Source of the DNA: Chitinivibrionales bacterium
GTDB lineage: Bacteria; Fibrobacterota; Chitinivibrionia; Chitinivibrionales; WJMI01
Assembly: GCA_014728015.1 (NCBI GenBank)
Contig: WJMI01000147.1
Coordinates: 1-45,833 of the forward strand
DNA length: 45,833 nucleotides
Direction of reading: 5' to 3'
A program made the translations under genes and the position numbers. Shown one piece after another: positions 26,081 through 31,984 of this stretch. Within the stretch, counting starts at the first letter, position 1. Every line of letters starts with the position of its first letter. The notes under the pieces are model-generated. The model was not told the DNA's origin. It saw only the letters and a list, made by a program, of their open reading frames with translations, and made no database searches.

Positions 26081-27379
26081 TCACTCCTGCGTTCCGCGCG
26101 CAGTTTTCAATCCATCCCGCACATGCCACTCGTAGTACCCTCTCCTGGCCAGATTCATCGATGATGCCTTGAGCGCGCGCTCCGCCCGCCGGCCGAACTG
26201 ATCGCCCAACTCGCCAAGCTCGTCCAACAGCTTCGCTTCCCCGTCAAGCGGCGCGGATGCCGCGCGCAGCAGCTTGACCGCAACGAGGAACGCGGGATAG
26301 TAGGCGAACTCCCGCAACACACGCTCTGACGATACCAGCGAGCCGGCGCCCGACTGGCTCAGCATCCAGTGCTGCCATTCCACCAGCTCCGCATACCTTC
26401 GAAGGCTGAAATTGTGTGTGGCGAATTCCGCCCGCCGCACGCCGCGCGCCGCGGATCGGCCGCCGTGATAGAACGAGTCCGGATGAAAGCAGAGCTCTTC
26501 GTCCAGTTCGAGAAAAGCATAATACGCATTTACAGGGTACTCCTCTTGCAGCGAAGCAAATATCCCGGCTTTCTCTTCTGCGAGATGCCCGTAGTACGGC
26601 GAGAGAAACTGGATCAGGTACAGCTTGGATACTGTCCGCGTGTACTTGCCCTCGTGCGCGCTCAGGCGAAGATACTGCAGTCCCGAATCGAGGCTGGCCC
26701 CGCGATTGAAGAGGCGAAGCGCCTTGCCCAGCACCGCCGGCGCCTTTGCCAGCGTGCAGTGGAACAGGCCCGGTCCCATGTACGCATCGCGGATATCGGG
26801 ACGGTCGGCGATAACGTCCTCGAGTATGCGCAGCCCCCGCAACCCGTCAACCAGTGCCTCGAACGGGCTGCGGTCTATCTTGAGCGTTGCGGTATACCCG
26901 AGAATGCCGCCCTTGATCAGATCATACGTGACATGAACAGAATCGGAAATTCTTGCGCGATCGTCGCACTGCCGGATCCCTTCCTTCGCAAGCCCTTCAG
27001 CTTCCCGTATCAACCGTTCCTTCTCTCGTTCCGATTCATATTCCCCGTTCTGAATGCGCAGGATCCTCGCGGAGGTCAGGAGCAGGCGGCTGAGGGGAGG
27101 CAGGTCCTCCTGCCGCTCGAGCCGATTGAGCTTTCGCCCGAAACGCTCCGCCTGCTTCCACGAAAACGCATGGATGAAATACACGACGCTGTCGGCGAGC
27201 TGTTCCTGCTGAAGCGACATGCCGGGATACGGCGGCGCCTGTGCCGCACGACCCGGCGTGTCTGAAGAATCTGTCTGCGCGGTGAGAAAAAAAACAAAAA
27301 GCAGGACCGCGGCAAAGGCCCGGGCGCGGGAAACCGTGCGTGCGTGAGGGCCGCTCCGCTCCTGCGGGGAGACCCTCAA
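26081..27379 (-). CDS. Secreted helical protein of unknown function
   Basis: 432 residues. A signal peptide (RARAFAAVLLFVFFLTAQ) is followed by a long helical protein with spaced aromatic and Ala residues, perhaps TPR-like (LEDVIADRPDIRDAYMGPGLFH, KAPAVLGKALRLF, SKLYLIQFLSPYYGHLAEEKAG). I see no catalytic motif. The start is a TTG at 27379 that overlaps the TGA of the sigma-factor gene; AAGGAG lies inside that gene eight bases upstream, and no other start codon exists before the signal peptide, so translation is probably coupled. It converges on the D-lactate dehydrogenase gene with a gap of ten bases. Confidence 0.7.
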   Translation of the reverse strand: MRVSPQERSGPHARTVSRARAFAAVLLFVFFLTAQTDSSDTPGRAAQAPPYPGMSLQQEQLADSVVYFIHAFSWKQAERFGRKLNRLERQEDLPPLSRLLLTSARILRIQNGEYESEREKERLIREAEGLAKEGIRQCDDRARISDSVHVTYDLIKGGILGYTATLKIDRSPFEALVDGLRGLRILEDVIADRPDIRDAYMGPGLFHCTLAKAPAVLGKALRLFNRGASLDSGLQYLRLSAHEGKYTRTVSKLYLIQFLSPYYGHLAEEKAGIFASLQEEYPVNAYYAFLELDEELCFHPDSFYHGGRSAARGVRRAEFATHNFSLRRYAELVEWQHWMLSQSGAGSLVSSERVLREFAYYPAFLVAVKLLRAASAPLDGEAKLLDELGELGDQFGRRAERALKASSMNLARRGYYEWHVRDGLKTARGTQE

Positions 27380-28338
27380 TTCATGTGCTCCTTGAGGAAG
27401 CTTCTCATGTATTCGGTGCGAAGCGTTTTCATGGCGGTATCCTTCACCTGTCGCACGCGTTCCCGGGTCAGCCCCAGGCCCCTGCCGATGTCGTCGAGCG
27501 TTTGAGGTTCGTCCCGCTCAATCCCGAAGTACCGCTTGACGATTTCCTGCTCTCGCTCGTTCAGTGTTCGCAGCATCCGTTTCAAGGCCCGGATGGTCGA
27601 TTCGCGGGCAATCCCCTCGTCCGGTGTATGTCCTTCCTCATCACCGAGGACCACGTCGCCGTACACGCTCTTGGCATCACCCTCCAGCGGCTTGTCCAGA
27701 GAGACATGCGGACGGTTGATCTTGAGCGCCAACTCCACGTCGCGCCGGCCCAGCTCGGTTTCATCCGCCAGCTCATCGATGCTCGGGGCACGGTGCAGGC
27801 GCTGGACCAGCCGGTCGCTTGCCTTGCCGACTTTGTATACGCCGCTGACCCGATTCAGCGGAATCTTGAATAAACGGGACTGATCCGCCAATGTCTGCAA
27901 AATAGCCTGTCGGATCCACCATACCGCATAGGAAATGAACCGGAAGTTCTTTTTCTCGTCAAACCGCCGGGCCGCTTTCACCAGCCCCATATTGCCCACA
28001 CTCACCAGGTCTTCCAGCGGCACCCCCTGCTCCTGGTAGTTCTTGGCCACACTCACCACGAAACGAAGGTTTGACCGGATCAGCTTCTCAAGCGCCGCGC
28101 GATCACCCTTGCGTATCCGCCTCGCCAGGTGGGCCTCCTGTTCCGAACTCAACGGGCGATAGCGCTGGATATCCTGCAGATACATATCCAGCATCGTCGC
28201 CTCTTTTGCCGTCTCGACTTTGGGCACCTTCACCGTATCCTTCTTGCGGCGGCTTCGCGCATGCGCGCGCTTTGGCCGGCGCCGCTTGTCGGGCTTAGGC
28301 CCTTTCCGCCGTCTTTTTTCGCGTTGGTATTCTGCCAT
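27376..28338 (-). CDS. Primary-type (RpoD/RpoS-like) sigma-70 factor
   Basis: 320 residues from the ATG at 28338. A very basic N-terminal tail (RREKRRRKGP-type, residues 5-45) replaces region 1.1. Region 1.2 begins at MLDMYLQDIQRY, region 2 includes LVSVGNMGLVKAARRFD and FISYAVWWIRQAIL, region 3 includes APSIDELADETELG, and region 4 has LDDIGRGLGLTRERVRQVKDTAMKTLR. It directs RNA polymerase to -35/-10 promoters. Lack of region 1.1 and the overall length are like the main sigma factors of Bacteroidetes and relatives, or a stationary-phase type; I cannot tell whether it is the principal one. The gene downstream overlaps its stop codon. Confidence 0.92.
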   Translation of the reverse strand: MAEYQREKRRRKGPKPDKRRRPKRAHARSRRKKDTVKVPKVETAKEATMLDMYLQDIQRYRPLSSEQEAHLARRIRKGDRAALEKLIRSNLRFVVSVAKNYQEQGVPLEDLVSVGNMGLVKAARRFDEKKNFRFISYAVWWIRQAILQTLADQSRLFKIPLNRVSGVYKVGKASDRLVQRLHRAPSIDELADETELGRRDVELALKINRPHVSLDKPLEGDAKSVYGDVVLGDEEGHTPDEGIARESTIRALKRMLRTLNEREQEIVKRYFGIERDEPQTLDDIGRGLGLTRERVRQVKDTAMKTLRTEYMRSFLKEHMN

Positions 28339-28387
28339 GGAAAAAAAGCCCCTTTCCGCCGCGTGCAGCGGTGGCATGCATTGGAAT

Positions 28388-28404
28388 GAGGGCACATCGC
28401 CCTC
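28388..28404. repeat. Hairpin in the sigma-factor leader
   Basis: GAGGGC-ACATC-GCCCTC forms a six-base-pair stem 50 bp upstream of the sigma-factor ATG. An AT-rich stretch (TAATACATATGATTAG on the minus strand) beyond it could hold the promoter. No U-tract follows, so it is not a typical terminator. Confidence 0.4.
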
Positions 28405-28490
28405 AGGCCACTAATCATATGTATTAGGCCATTAAAGCTTTCGATTATTCGGCGCATTTATTGCGGCCTGATCCGGGCGCCGCGACGGGC

Positions 28491-29033
28491 TCATTTGTCA
28501 TTGCCGCCGGGGGCAAGAAAGGCGGTAATGGTGGAATCAAGTCTTTGCGGATCAAAACAATCCAAAGAACGGTACCCGTCATCGCACGATGCCATGACTA
28601 CGCCATCCTCGTTGAGCAGGAAATAAGAGCCACGGTTGTCGATTGTCTGGAGCCGATCGATATAGGTCGACGCATCGCGCAACACCGGAAGAGTCACGCC
28701 CGTCCTACGGATAAATTCCCGCACTTGTTTTCCGGTGCCGTCCCATGCATCCAGCCCCAACACCACAAAGCTGTCCAATCGGTATTCCTGATATGCGTCC
28801 TCCAACCTGGAGGCGCTCTTGCGACAGTAGCTTCACCCGGAACCAAAAGCAAAAAGTAGAACCTTTGTCCCTCGATAATCGGTAAGGGAATGGGTCTTCC
28901 CCTCGGTGTCGCGGAGGTGAAAGTCCGGCAGGGAGTCCCCTACATGGGGAGACTCGTCACATACTGCGAATGCTACCGTCGCGAGGACGAGCATGCCCAT
29001 AGTACGCATTTTGCCGCGCAAAGCAGTCATCAT
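28491..29033 (-). CDS. Selenocysteine-containing exported thioredoxin-like protein (U-x-x-C)
   Basis: 180 residues if the in-frame TGA at 28833-28835 is read as selenocysteine. The N-terminal part has a hydrophobic leader (MLVLATVAFAVC) and then HVGDSLPDFHLRDTEGK and TKVLLFAFGSG. The TGA (residue 67) follows, then SYCRKSASRLEDAYQEY. In TlpA/AhpC-type thioredoxin folds this is exactly where CxxC stands, so the motif becomes U67-S-Y-C70. The frame continues uninterrupted for 113 more residues with FIRRTGVTLPVLRD and YFLLNEDGVVMAS. The usual cis-Pro before the FLL strand appears to be Gly. The ATG pair at 29033/29030 lies four bases after sodN. A SECIS-like hairpin follows the TGA. An exported redox partner of Ni-SOD is the inferred role. 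Confidence 0.8.
28795..28816 (-). other. SECIS-like hairpin downstream of the in-frame TGA
   Basis: On the minus strand GCG-CCTCC pairs with GGAGG-(A)-CGC around an apical AGGTT loop. The loop begins 24 nt after the TGA, inside the 16-37 nt range known for bacterial SECIS elements. Its AGGU resembles the AGGUCU loop of E. coli fdhF, including a G in the first two loop positions. Confidence 0.7.
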
Positions 29034-29037
29034 TTGT

Positions 29038-29514
29038 TTATTTGCTGGTAGCCCCAAAATACGACTTCCTGAATTTCTCCAGCGATTCCCTTAGTTTCTT
29101 TGTGTTCGCAAGGTCGGTGGTCTGCTTGCACTGCATCGCGTAGACCAGCATCTCGTGAAGCGCGCTGAGTTCCGTGATGTACTTCTGATACGCCTTCTCA
29201 TTGTCCGGCGAGGTCGGCTTGATCCGCTGGTTCATGAAGTACTGGTACACAATCTCCTGGATCTTGTTCGCATGCAGCTCCTTGTTGTCGATCCATCGTA
29301 CGAGCTGATTGTAGTTCTTGTCCTTTGCGGCGCCCAACTCCTCGATTTTTTTCATCGACTTCTCAATCGTCCCGATATGCTCTTCAATCATGGATACACG
29401 CGCGGTATCATCATAAATACCGCATGGAATCTCACAATGGGCGAATACCCCGCCTGCCAGAAACAGAAATGCCAGACCGAATATTTCCGCGCTGGCCCCA
29501 CTTCGGATTCTCAT
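29038..29514 (-). CDS. sodN: Nickel superoxide dismutase, exported
   Basis: 158 residues. The nickel hook is HCEIPCGIYDD at residues 26-36 (His1, Cys2 and Cys6 of the mature enzyme; Pro5 and Tyr9 also conserved). The rest is the four-helix Ni-SOD body (SMIEEHIGTIEKSMKKI, NQLVRWIDNKELHANKIQEI). The 25 residues before the hook form a normal signal peptide ending VFA, so cleavage would free His26 as the N-terminus. In Streptomyces a short propeptide is removed by a dedicated peptidase; no such gene is adjacent. ATG at 29514 follows GGGAGG at seven bases. It dismutates superoxide, here probably in the periplasm. Superoxide reductase lies upstream and the Sec thioredoxin-like gene downstream. Confidence 0.93.
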   Translation of the reverse strand: MRIRSGASAEIFGLAFLFLAGGVFAHCEIPCGIYDDTARVSMIEEHIGTIEKSMKKIEELGAAKDKNYNQLVRWIDNKELHANKIQEIVYQYFMNQRIKPTSPDNEKAYQKYITELSALHEMLVYAMQCKQTTDLANTKKLRESLEKFRKSYFGATSK

Positions 29515-29554
29515 AAAAAATCCTCCCGTCTCCTTCACGCAAAAAGGGCTGGTG

Positions 29555-29589
29555 TCCCGACCCCATGCAATTCGTGCATCGGGCCGGGA
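29555..29589 (-). repeat. Long hairpin between superoxide reductase and sodN
   Basis: TCCCG, CCC and ATGCA arms pair with TGCAT, GGG and CGGGA around a CGAAT loop (13 Watson-Crick pairs, one G-U, one mismatch). It begins 13 bp after the superoxide reductase stop and ends 41 bp before the sodN ATG. A T5 run follows only about ten bases beyond on the minus strand, so a processing or attenuation element is as likely as a terminator. Confidence 0.6.
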
Positions 29590-29601
29590 ATAGTGCATTG
29601 C

Positions 29602-30030
29602 TTACAAGGCCGCCTCGGCGGTCCAATAGCCGTGGACATTGCAGTTCTCTACTATCCGTACCTTGGATCCGTTTGCTTTCAAATGAAACAGCGAGCCGGG
29701 ATTCACTCCCGGTGTAAGGTACTGCCGCGAAACGTATGCATCATCGACGTAGCAGTCGATGAACTGGATGAAATGCTTTTCTTCCATGGGATGAATCTTC
29801 TCGCCGATTACCACGAGAACATCGACACATCCGGCGTTGGGTATCAGCGCGCACTCCTTCTTGACCGTTATGGCCGGGATGTGCTTGGCCGATGCTTCCT
29901 TGCTTTTCTCCTCCGACTCCTTGAATATGTTGTCGTTCTGCGTGAACTTGGTCGCTCCACAGACCGGGCACTTTTCCGGCGCGGAACCGAACTCGATATG
30001 GCCGCACGCATTACAAATGTAAACCGACAT
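29602..30030 (-). CDS. Rubredoxin-domain superoxide reductase
   Basis: 142 residues in two parts. Residues 1-30 are a rubredoxin-like FeS4 domain (C6, C9, C21, C24). Residues 48-142 are the superoxide reductase domain with the His4-Cys1 iron site: H50 (KHIPAI), H80 and H86 (HPMEEKH), C130 and H133 (CNVHG). It reduces superoxide to peroxide without making oxygen, as in anaerobes. The N-terminal domain is rubredoxin-like rather than the desulforedoxin type of classical desulfoferrodoxins. No signal peptide is present, so it is cytosolic, in contrast to the exported Ni-SOD. ATG at 30030 follows GGAGGAGTGC. A sigma-54 promoter lies 146 bp upstream at 30176-30191. Confidence 0.94.
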   Translation of the reverse strand: MSVYICNACGHIEFGSAPEKCPVCGATKFTQNDNIFKESEEKSKEASAKHIPAITVKKECALIPNAGCVDVLVVIGEKIHPMEEKHFIQFIDCYVDDAYVSRQYLTPGVNPGSLFHLKANGSKVRIVENCNVHGYWTAEAAL

Positions 30031-30090
30031 GCACTCCTCCTTCTGGTGAATATTGTTCGTCACTTTTGCGTTTTCTATGCAACATGACGC

Positions 30091-30117
30091 CGCGCAAATC
30101 TCCGGAGGACTTGCGCG
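30091..30117. repeat. Inverted repeat in the superoxide reductase leader
   Basis: CGCGCAA and TTGCGCG are perfect 7-base arms around 13 bases that include the palindrome TCCGGA. It lies 60-87 bp upstream of the ATG at 30030 and downstream of the predicted sigma-54 start (about 30165), so it would be in the mRNA leader. It may be a repressor site or an RNA hairpin. Confidence 0.5.
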
Positions 30118-30175
30118 ATATGCGGATATGCTGACAGTAAAGAAACATCCTTTTCTCTCACAGGGTATACTTTTA

Positions 30176-30191
30176 TGCAATGAGCATGCCA
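30176..30191 (-). promoter_or_regulatory. sigma-54 (-24/-12) promoter of the superoxide operon
   Basis: The minus strand reads TGGCATG-CTCA-TTGCA, matching consensus with GG-N10-GC spacing. The start near 30165 would give a leader of about 135 nt. The upstream repeat at 30260-30277 is centred 79 bp from the GG. Confidence 0.8.
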
Positions 30192-30259
30192 ATCGAGCGC
30201 GAAGGCTGCTTGCGCCAAGCGCTCAAGATAAGCTATGTAAGGCGCCCGGATGGCGTTTT

Positions 30260-30277
30260 TGCGAACTCCATTTCGCA
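30260..30277. promoter_or_regulatory. Candidate enhancer (UAS) of the superoxide operon
   Basis: TGCGAA-CTCCAT-TTCGCA is a perfect inverted repeat in the 372-bp gap between the superoxide reductase and the tRNA genes. It has the same half-site length, spacer and promoter distance as the repeats at 8374-8391 and 21655-21672. The rest of the gap (30278-30402) shows only the likely tRNA promoter. Confidence 0.68.
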
Positions 30278-30354
30278 GCAATGACAATCCGGTGCCCGGA
30301 CCAGACCTGTCCAGCGGTACACTTCTCACCAGAAGCAGGGGCGCGATGGTTCCT

Positions 30355-30387
30355 TGGTAAAGCTCTCAGAAAGTATATTCTTGGGTC
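30355..30387 (+). promoter_or_regulatory. Possible tRNA promoter
   Basis: TATATT near 30375 is a good -10, about 25 bp before tRNA-Pro; a weak TTCCTT-type -35 lies 18 bases before it. The assignment rests on position and the AT-rich -10 only. Confidence 0.4.
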
Positions 30388-30402
30388 AAAAAGCGGTCTA
30401 TT

Positions 30403-30479
30403 CGGGGTGTAGCGCAGCCTGGTAGCGCACTTGGTTTGGGACCAAGGTGTCGCTGGTTCAAATCCAGTCACCCCGACCA
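30403..30479 (+). tRNA. tRNA-Pro (anticodon TGG)
   Basis: CGGGGTG pairs with CACCCCG in the acceptor stem. The D-arm GCGCAGCCTGGTAGCGC, the anticodon stem-loop CTTGG-TTTGGGA-CCAAG (anticodon TGG), and the T-arm with GGTTCAAATCC are all complete. CCA is encoded at 30477-30479. Confidence 0.97.
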
Positions 30480-30494
30480 TTCGATAAAAAAAAC

Positions 30495-30571
<77 letters not shown>

Positions 30572-30574
30572 CAC

Positions 30575-30606
30575 AAAAAAGGCCTCCTTACCGGAGGCCC
30601 TTTTTG
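30575..30606 (+). terminator. Rho-independent terminator after the tRNA pair
   Basis: GGCCTCC-TTACC-GGAGGCC is followed by CTTTTT on the plus strand and preceded by AAAAAA, so it can also stop the minus-strand beta-barrel gene that ends at 30637. It looks bidirectional. Confidence 0.88.
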
Positions 30607-30636
30607 TGGTATGTTCGCCATCGGTCTTGCCCGCCT

Positions 30637-31416
30637 TCACATCTCCACGCTCACCTTCCCGCGCACCGCGAACCCGCTGAAATCGAGGTTGATATTGTGG
30701 GGATCGTCGTCGGGGCGGCGCCACGGCCAGCCGTCGGTCGCGCTTTGCATTACTTCGGTACGAAGTATGCGGTAGCCCGCGACAAGCCCCAGCGATATGT
30801 GGTTCACTGGAAACAGCTCAATCCCCGAGAATGCCGATACCCCGATCCCCGTGCCCCCGAAATTCACGTAGCCATAGTTTTCAAATCTGCTCTCCGGTCG
30901 TTCACCGAACCCCAGGTGGGTGAACCCCCTTCCCCATATGTTCCGTCCGCCGATAAACACGCGCACCTTGTTTCCGCGATACGGATAGTATCGGCCGCTC
31001 AGGCCGATGCCCCGGAAATAGGTATCGAGAAACCACGAGCTCCACGCCACCGTATTGGTGTCACGCCCCTCGACATAGGTAAACGTATCGCTGACACTGC
31101 TTTCGGTGACGCCTTTTGCCTGGACATACGATATACCAAGCTTGACTCGCGGGCCTATGAACGTTCCGAGCTCCGCAATGAGCACCGGCCCGCCGGTAAT
31201 GGCATTGTTGAAAATCGACGAGTGCCGGTCAATGTAATACTCGTTCATGTTGCCCATGGAGAACGTGCCGTACCCCACGCTGAATTCCGTGTAGATCAGG
31301 TCGTGTGGCTTCTCCCGGGACGCCCCTCCCCCGGCTTTCCGCGGCACCAGCACGCCAGCCTGTCCGTACACAGCCATACATGCCGACAAAAGCACCGCCA
31401 TCTGCATCATGCGCAT
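30637..31416 (-). CDS. Secreted, probable outer-membrane beta-barrel protein
   Basis: 259 residues. A signal peptide (MRMMQMAVLLSACMAVYGQAG) precedes a region of alternating polar and aromatic residues with many Gly and Tyr (YTEFSVGYGTFSMGN, RGIGLSGRYYPYRGNKVRVFIGG, RFENYGYVNFGGTGIGVSAF), the texture of a small outer-membrane barrel. It does not end in an aromatic residue, which slightly weakens that call. I recognise no family. ATG at 31416 has GGGAG upstream. A minus-strand terminator at 31434-31472 isolates it from the gene before. Confidence 0.65.
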   Translation of the reverse strand: MRMMQMAVLLSACMAVYGQAGVLVPRKAGGGASREKPHDLIYTEFSVGYGTFSMGNMNEYYIDRHSSIFNNAITGGPVLIAELGTFIGPRVKLGISYVQAKGVTESSVSDTFTYVEGRDTNTVAWSSWFLDTYFRGIGLSGRYYPYRGNKVRVFIGGRNIWGRGFTHLGFGERPESRFENYGYVNFGGTGIGVSAFSGIELFPVNHISLGLVAGYRILRTEVMQSATDGWPWRRPDDDPHNINLDFSGFAVRGKVSVEM

Positions 31417-31433
31417 GACCGGTATCTCCCAAG

Positions 31434-31472
31434 AAACAAAAGGCCCGGCGTCTCAAAGAGACGTGCCGGGCC
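31434..31472 (-). terminator. Rho-independent terminator after the small membrane-protein gene
   Basis: GGCCCGGC and CGTCTC arms pair with GAGACG and CCGGGCC around TTTGA, with one bulged A, followed by TTTTGTTT on the minus strand. It ends the transcript of the 73-residue gene at 31495-31716. Confidence 0.85.
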
Positions 31473-31494
31473 GTGAGCCAGATACCCGCGCAGG

Positions 31495-31716
31495 CTAGTC
31501 TTCCGCAATCTTCTCGGCAACGTCGAGTGCGACATCCTTTGCCTTGCGCTTCTCGCGCTTGGCGATCTGCCGGAACTCGTTCTTCTGGACCTCGACATAC
31601 GCCTTGGTCGCGCGGGCAAGATCCCAGACCGTCGTTGTCACCATCTTTGTCGAGATCAGCATGAACACCCCGACAATGATAGTCCCGATAATGGTGGCCT
31701 TGACTGTTTCACTCAT
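31495..31716 (-). CDS. Small single-helix membrane protein
   Basis: 73 residues. One membrane segment (VKATIIGTIIVGVFMLISTKM) is followed by a charged helix rich in Lys, Arg and Glu (KNEFRQIAKREKRKAKD), presumably cytoplasmic. ATG at 31716 follows GGGGAGG at six bases. A sigma-70-type promoter (31771-31798) and a terminator frame it as a single-gene transcript. No function can be assigned. Confidence 0.75.
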   Translation of the reverse strand: MSETVKATIIGTIIVGVFMLISTKMVTTTVWDLARATKAYVEVQKNEFRQIAKREKRKAKDVALDVAEKIAED

Positions 31717-31770
31717 GAGCGGCCTCCCCGGAAATGGTTTGACATGTACGAACCCTGGGGCACGTTTCAC

Positions 31771-31798
31771 AAAATACTACATGAAGCAATAGTGTCAA
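31771..31798 (-). promoter_or_regulatory. sigma-70-type promoter of the small membrane-protein gene
   Basis: On the minus strand TTGACA (31793-31798) and TATTTT (31771-31776) are spaced by 16 bases. The start would be near 31764, about 48 nt before the ATG at 31716. Confidence 0.6.
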
Positions 31799-31984
31799 GC
31801 GGCCCACGGCGATTCTGGCCTGCTTGTGCCCTTCCGGAAGGAAAGCCTATTTTTGATGAATGAGCGCGCCCGCCGTCAACGTGAACCCTGTTCTGCCATC
31901 CGCCGACTCTATGAAAGTACCCCCCGTCGCCGTTCCCGCCTGGTACGCGCGGGAACGCTCGAGCCATCATTCCGGAAGACCCTC

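Noticed and set aside
28491..29057. Reading the thioredoxin-like locus as two genes or a broken pseudogene
   Set aside because: Both halves share one frame, the only interruption is TGA at the catalytic Cys codon, and a SECIS-like hairpin follows; selenocysteine explains this better, though reads should be checked.
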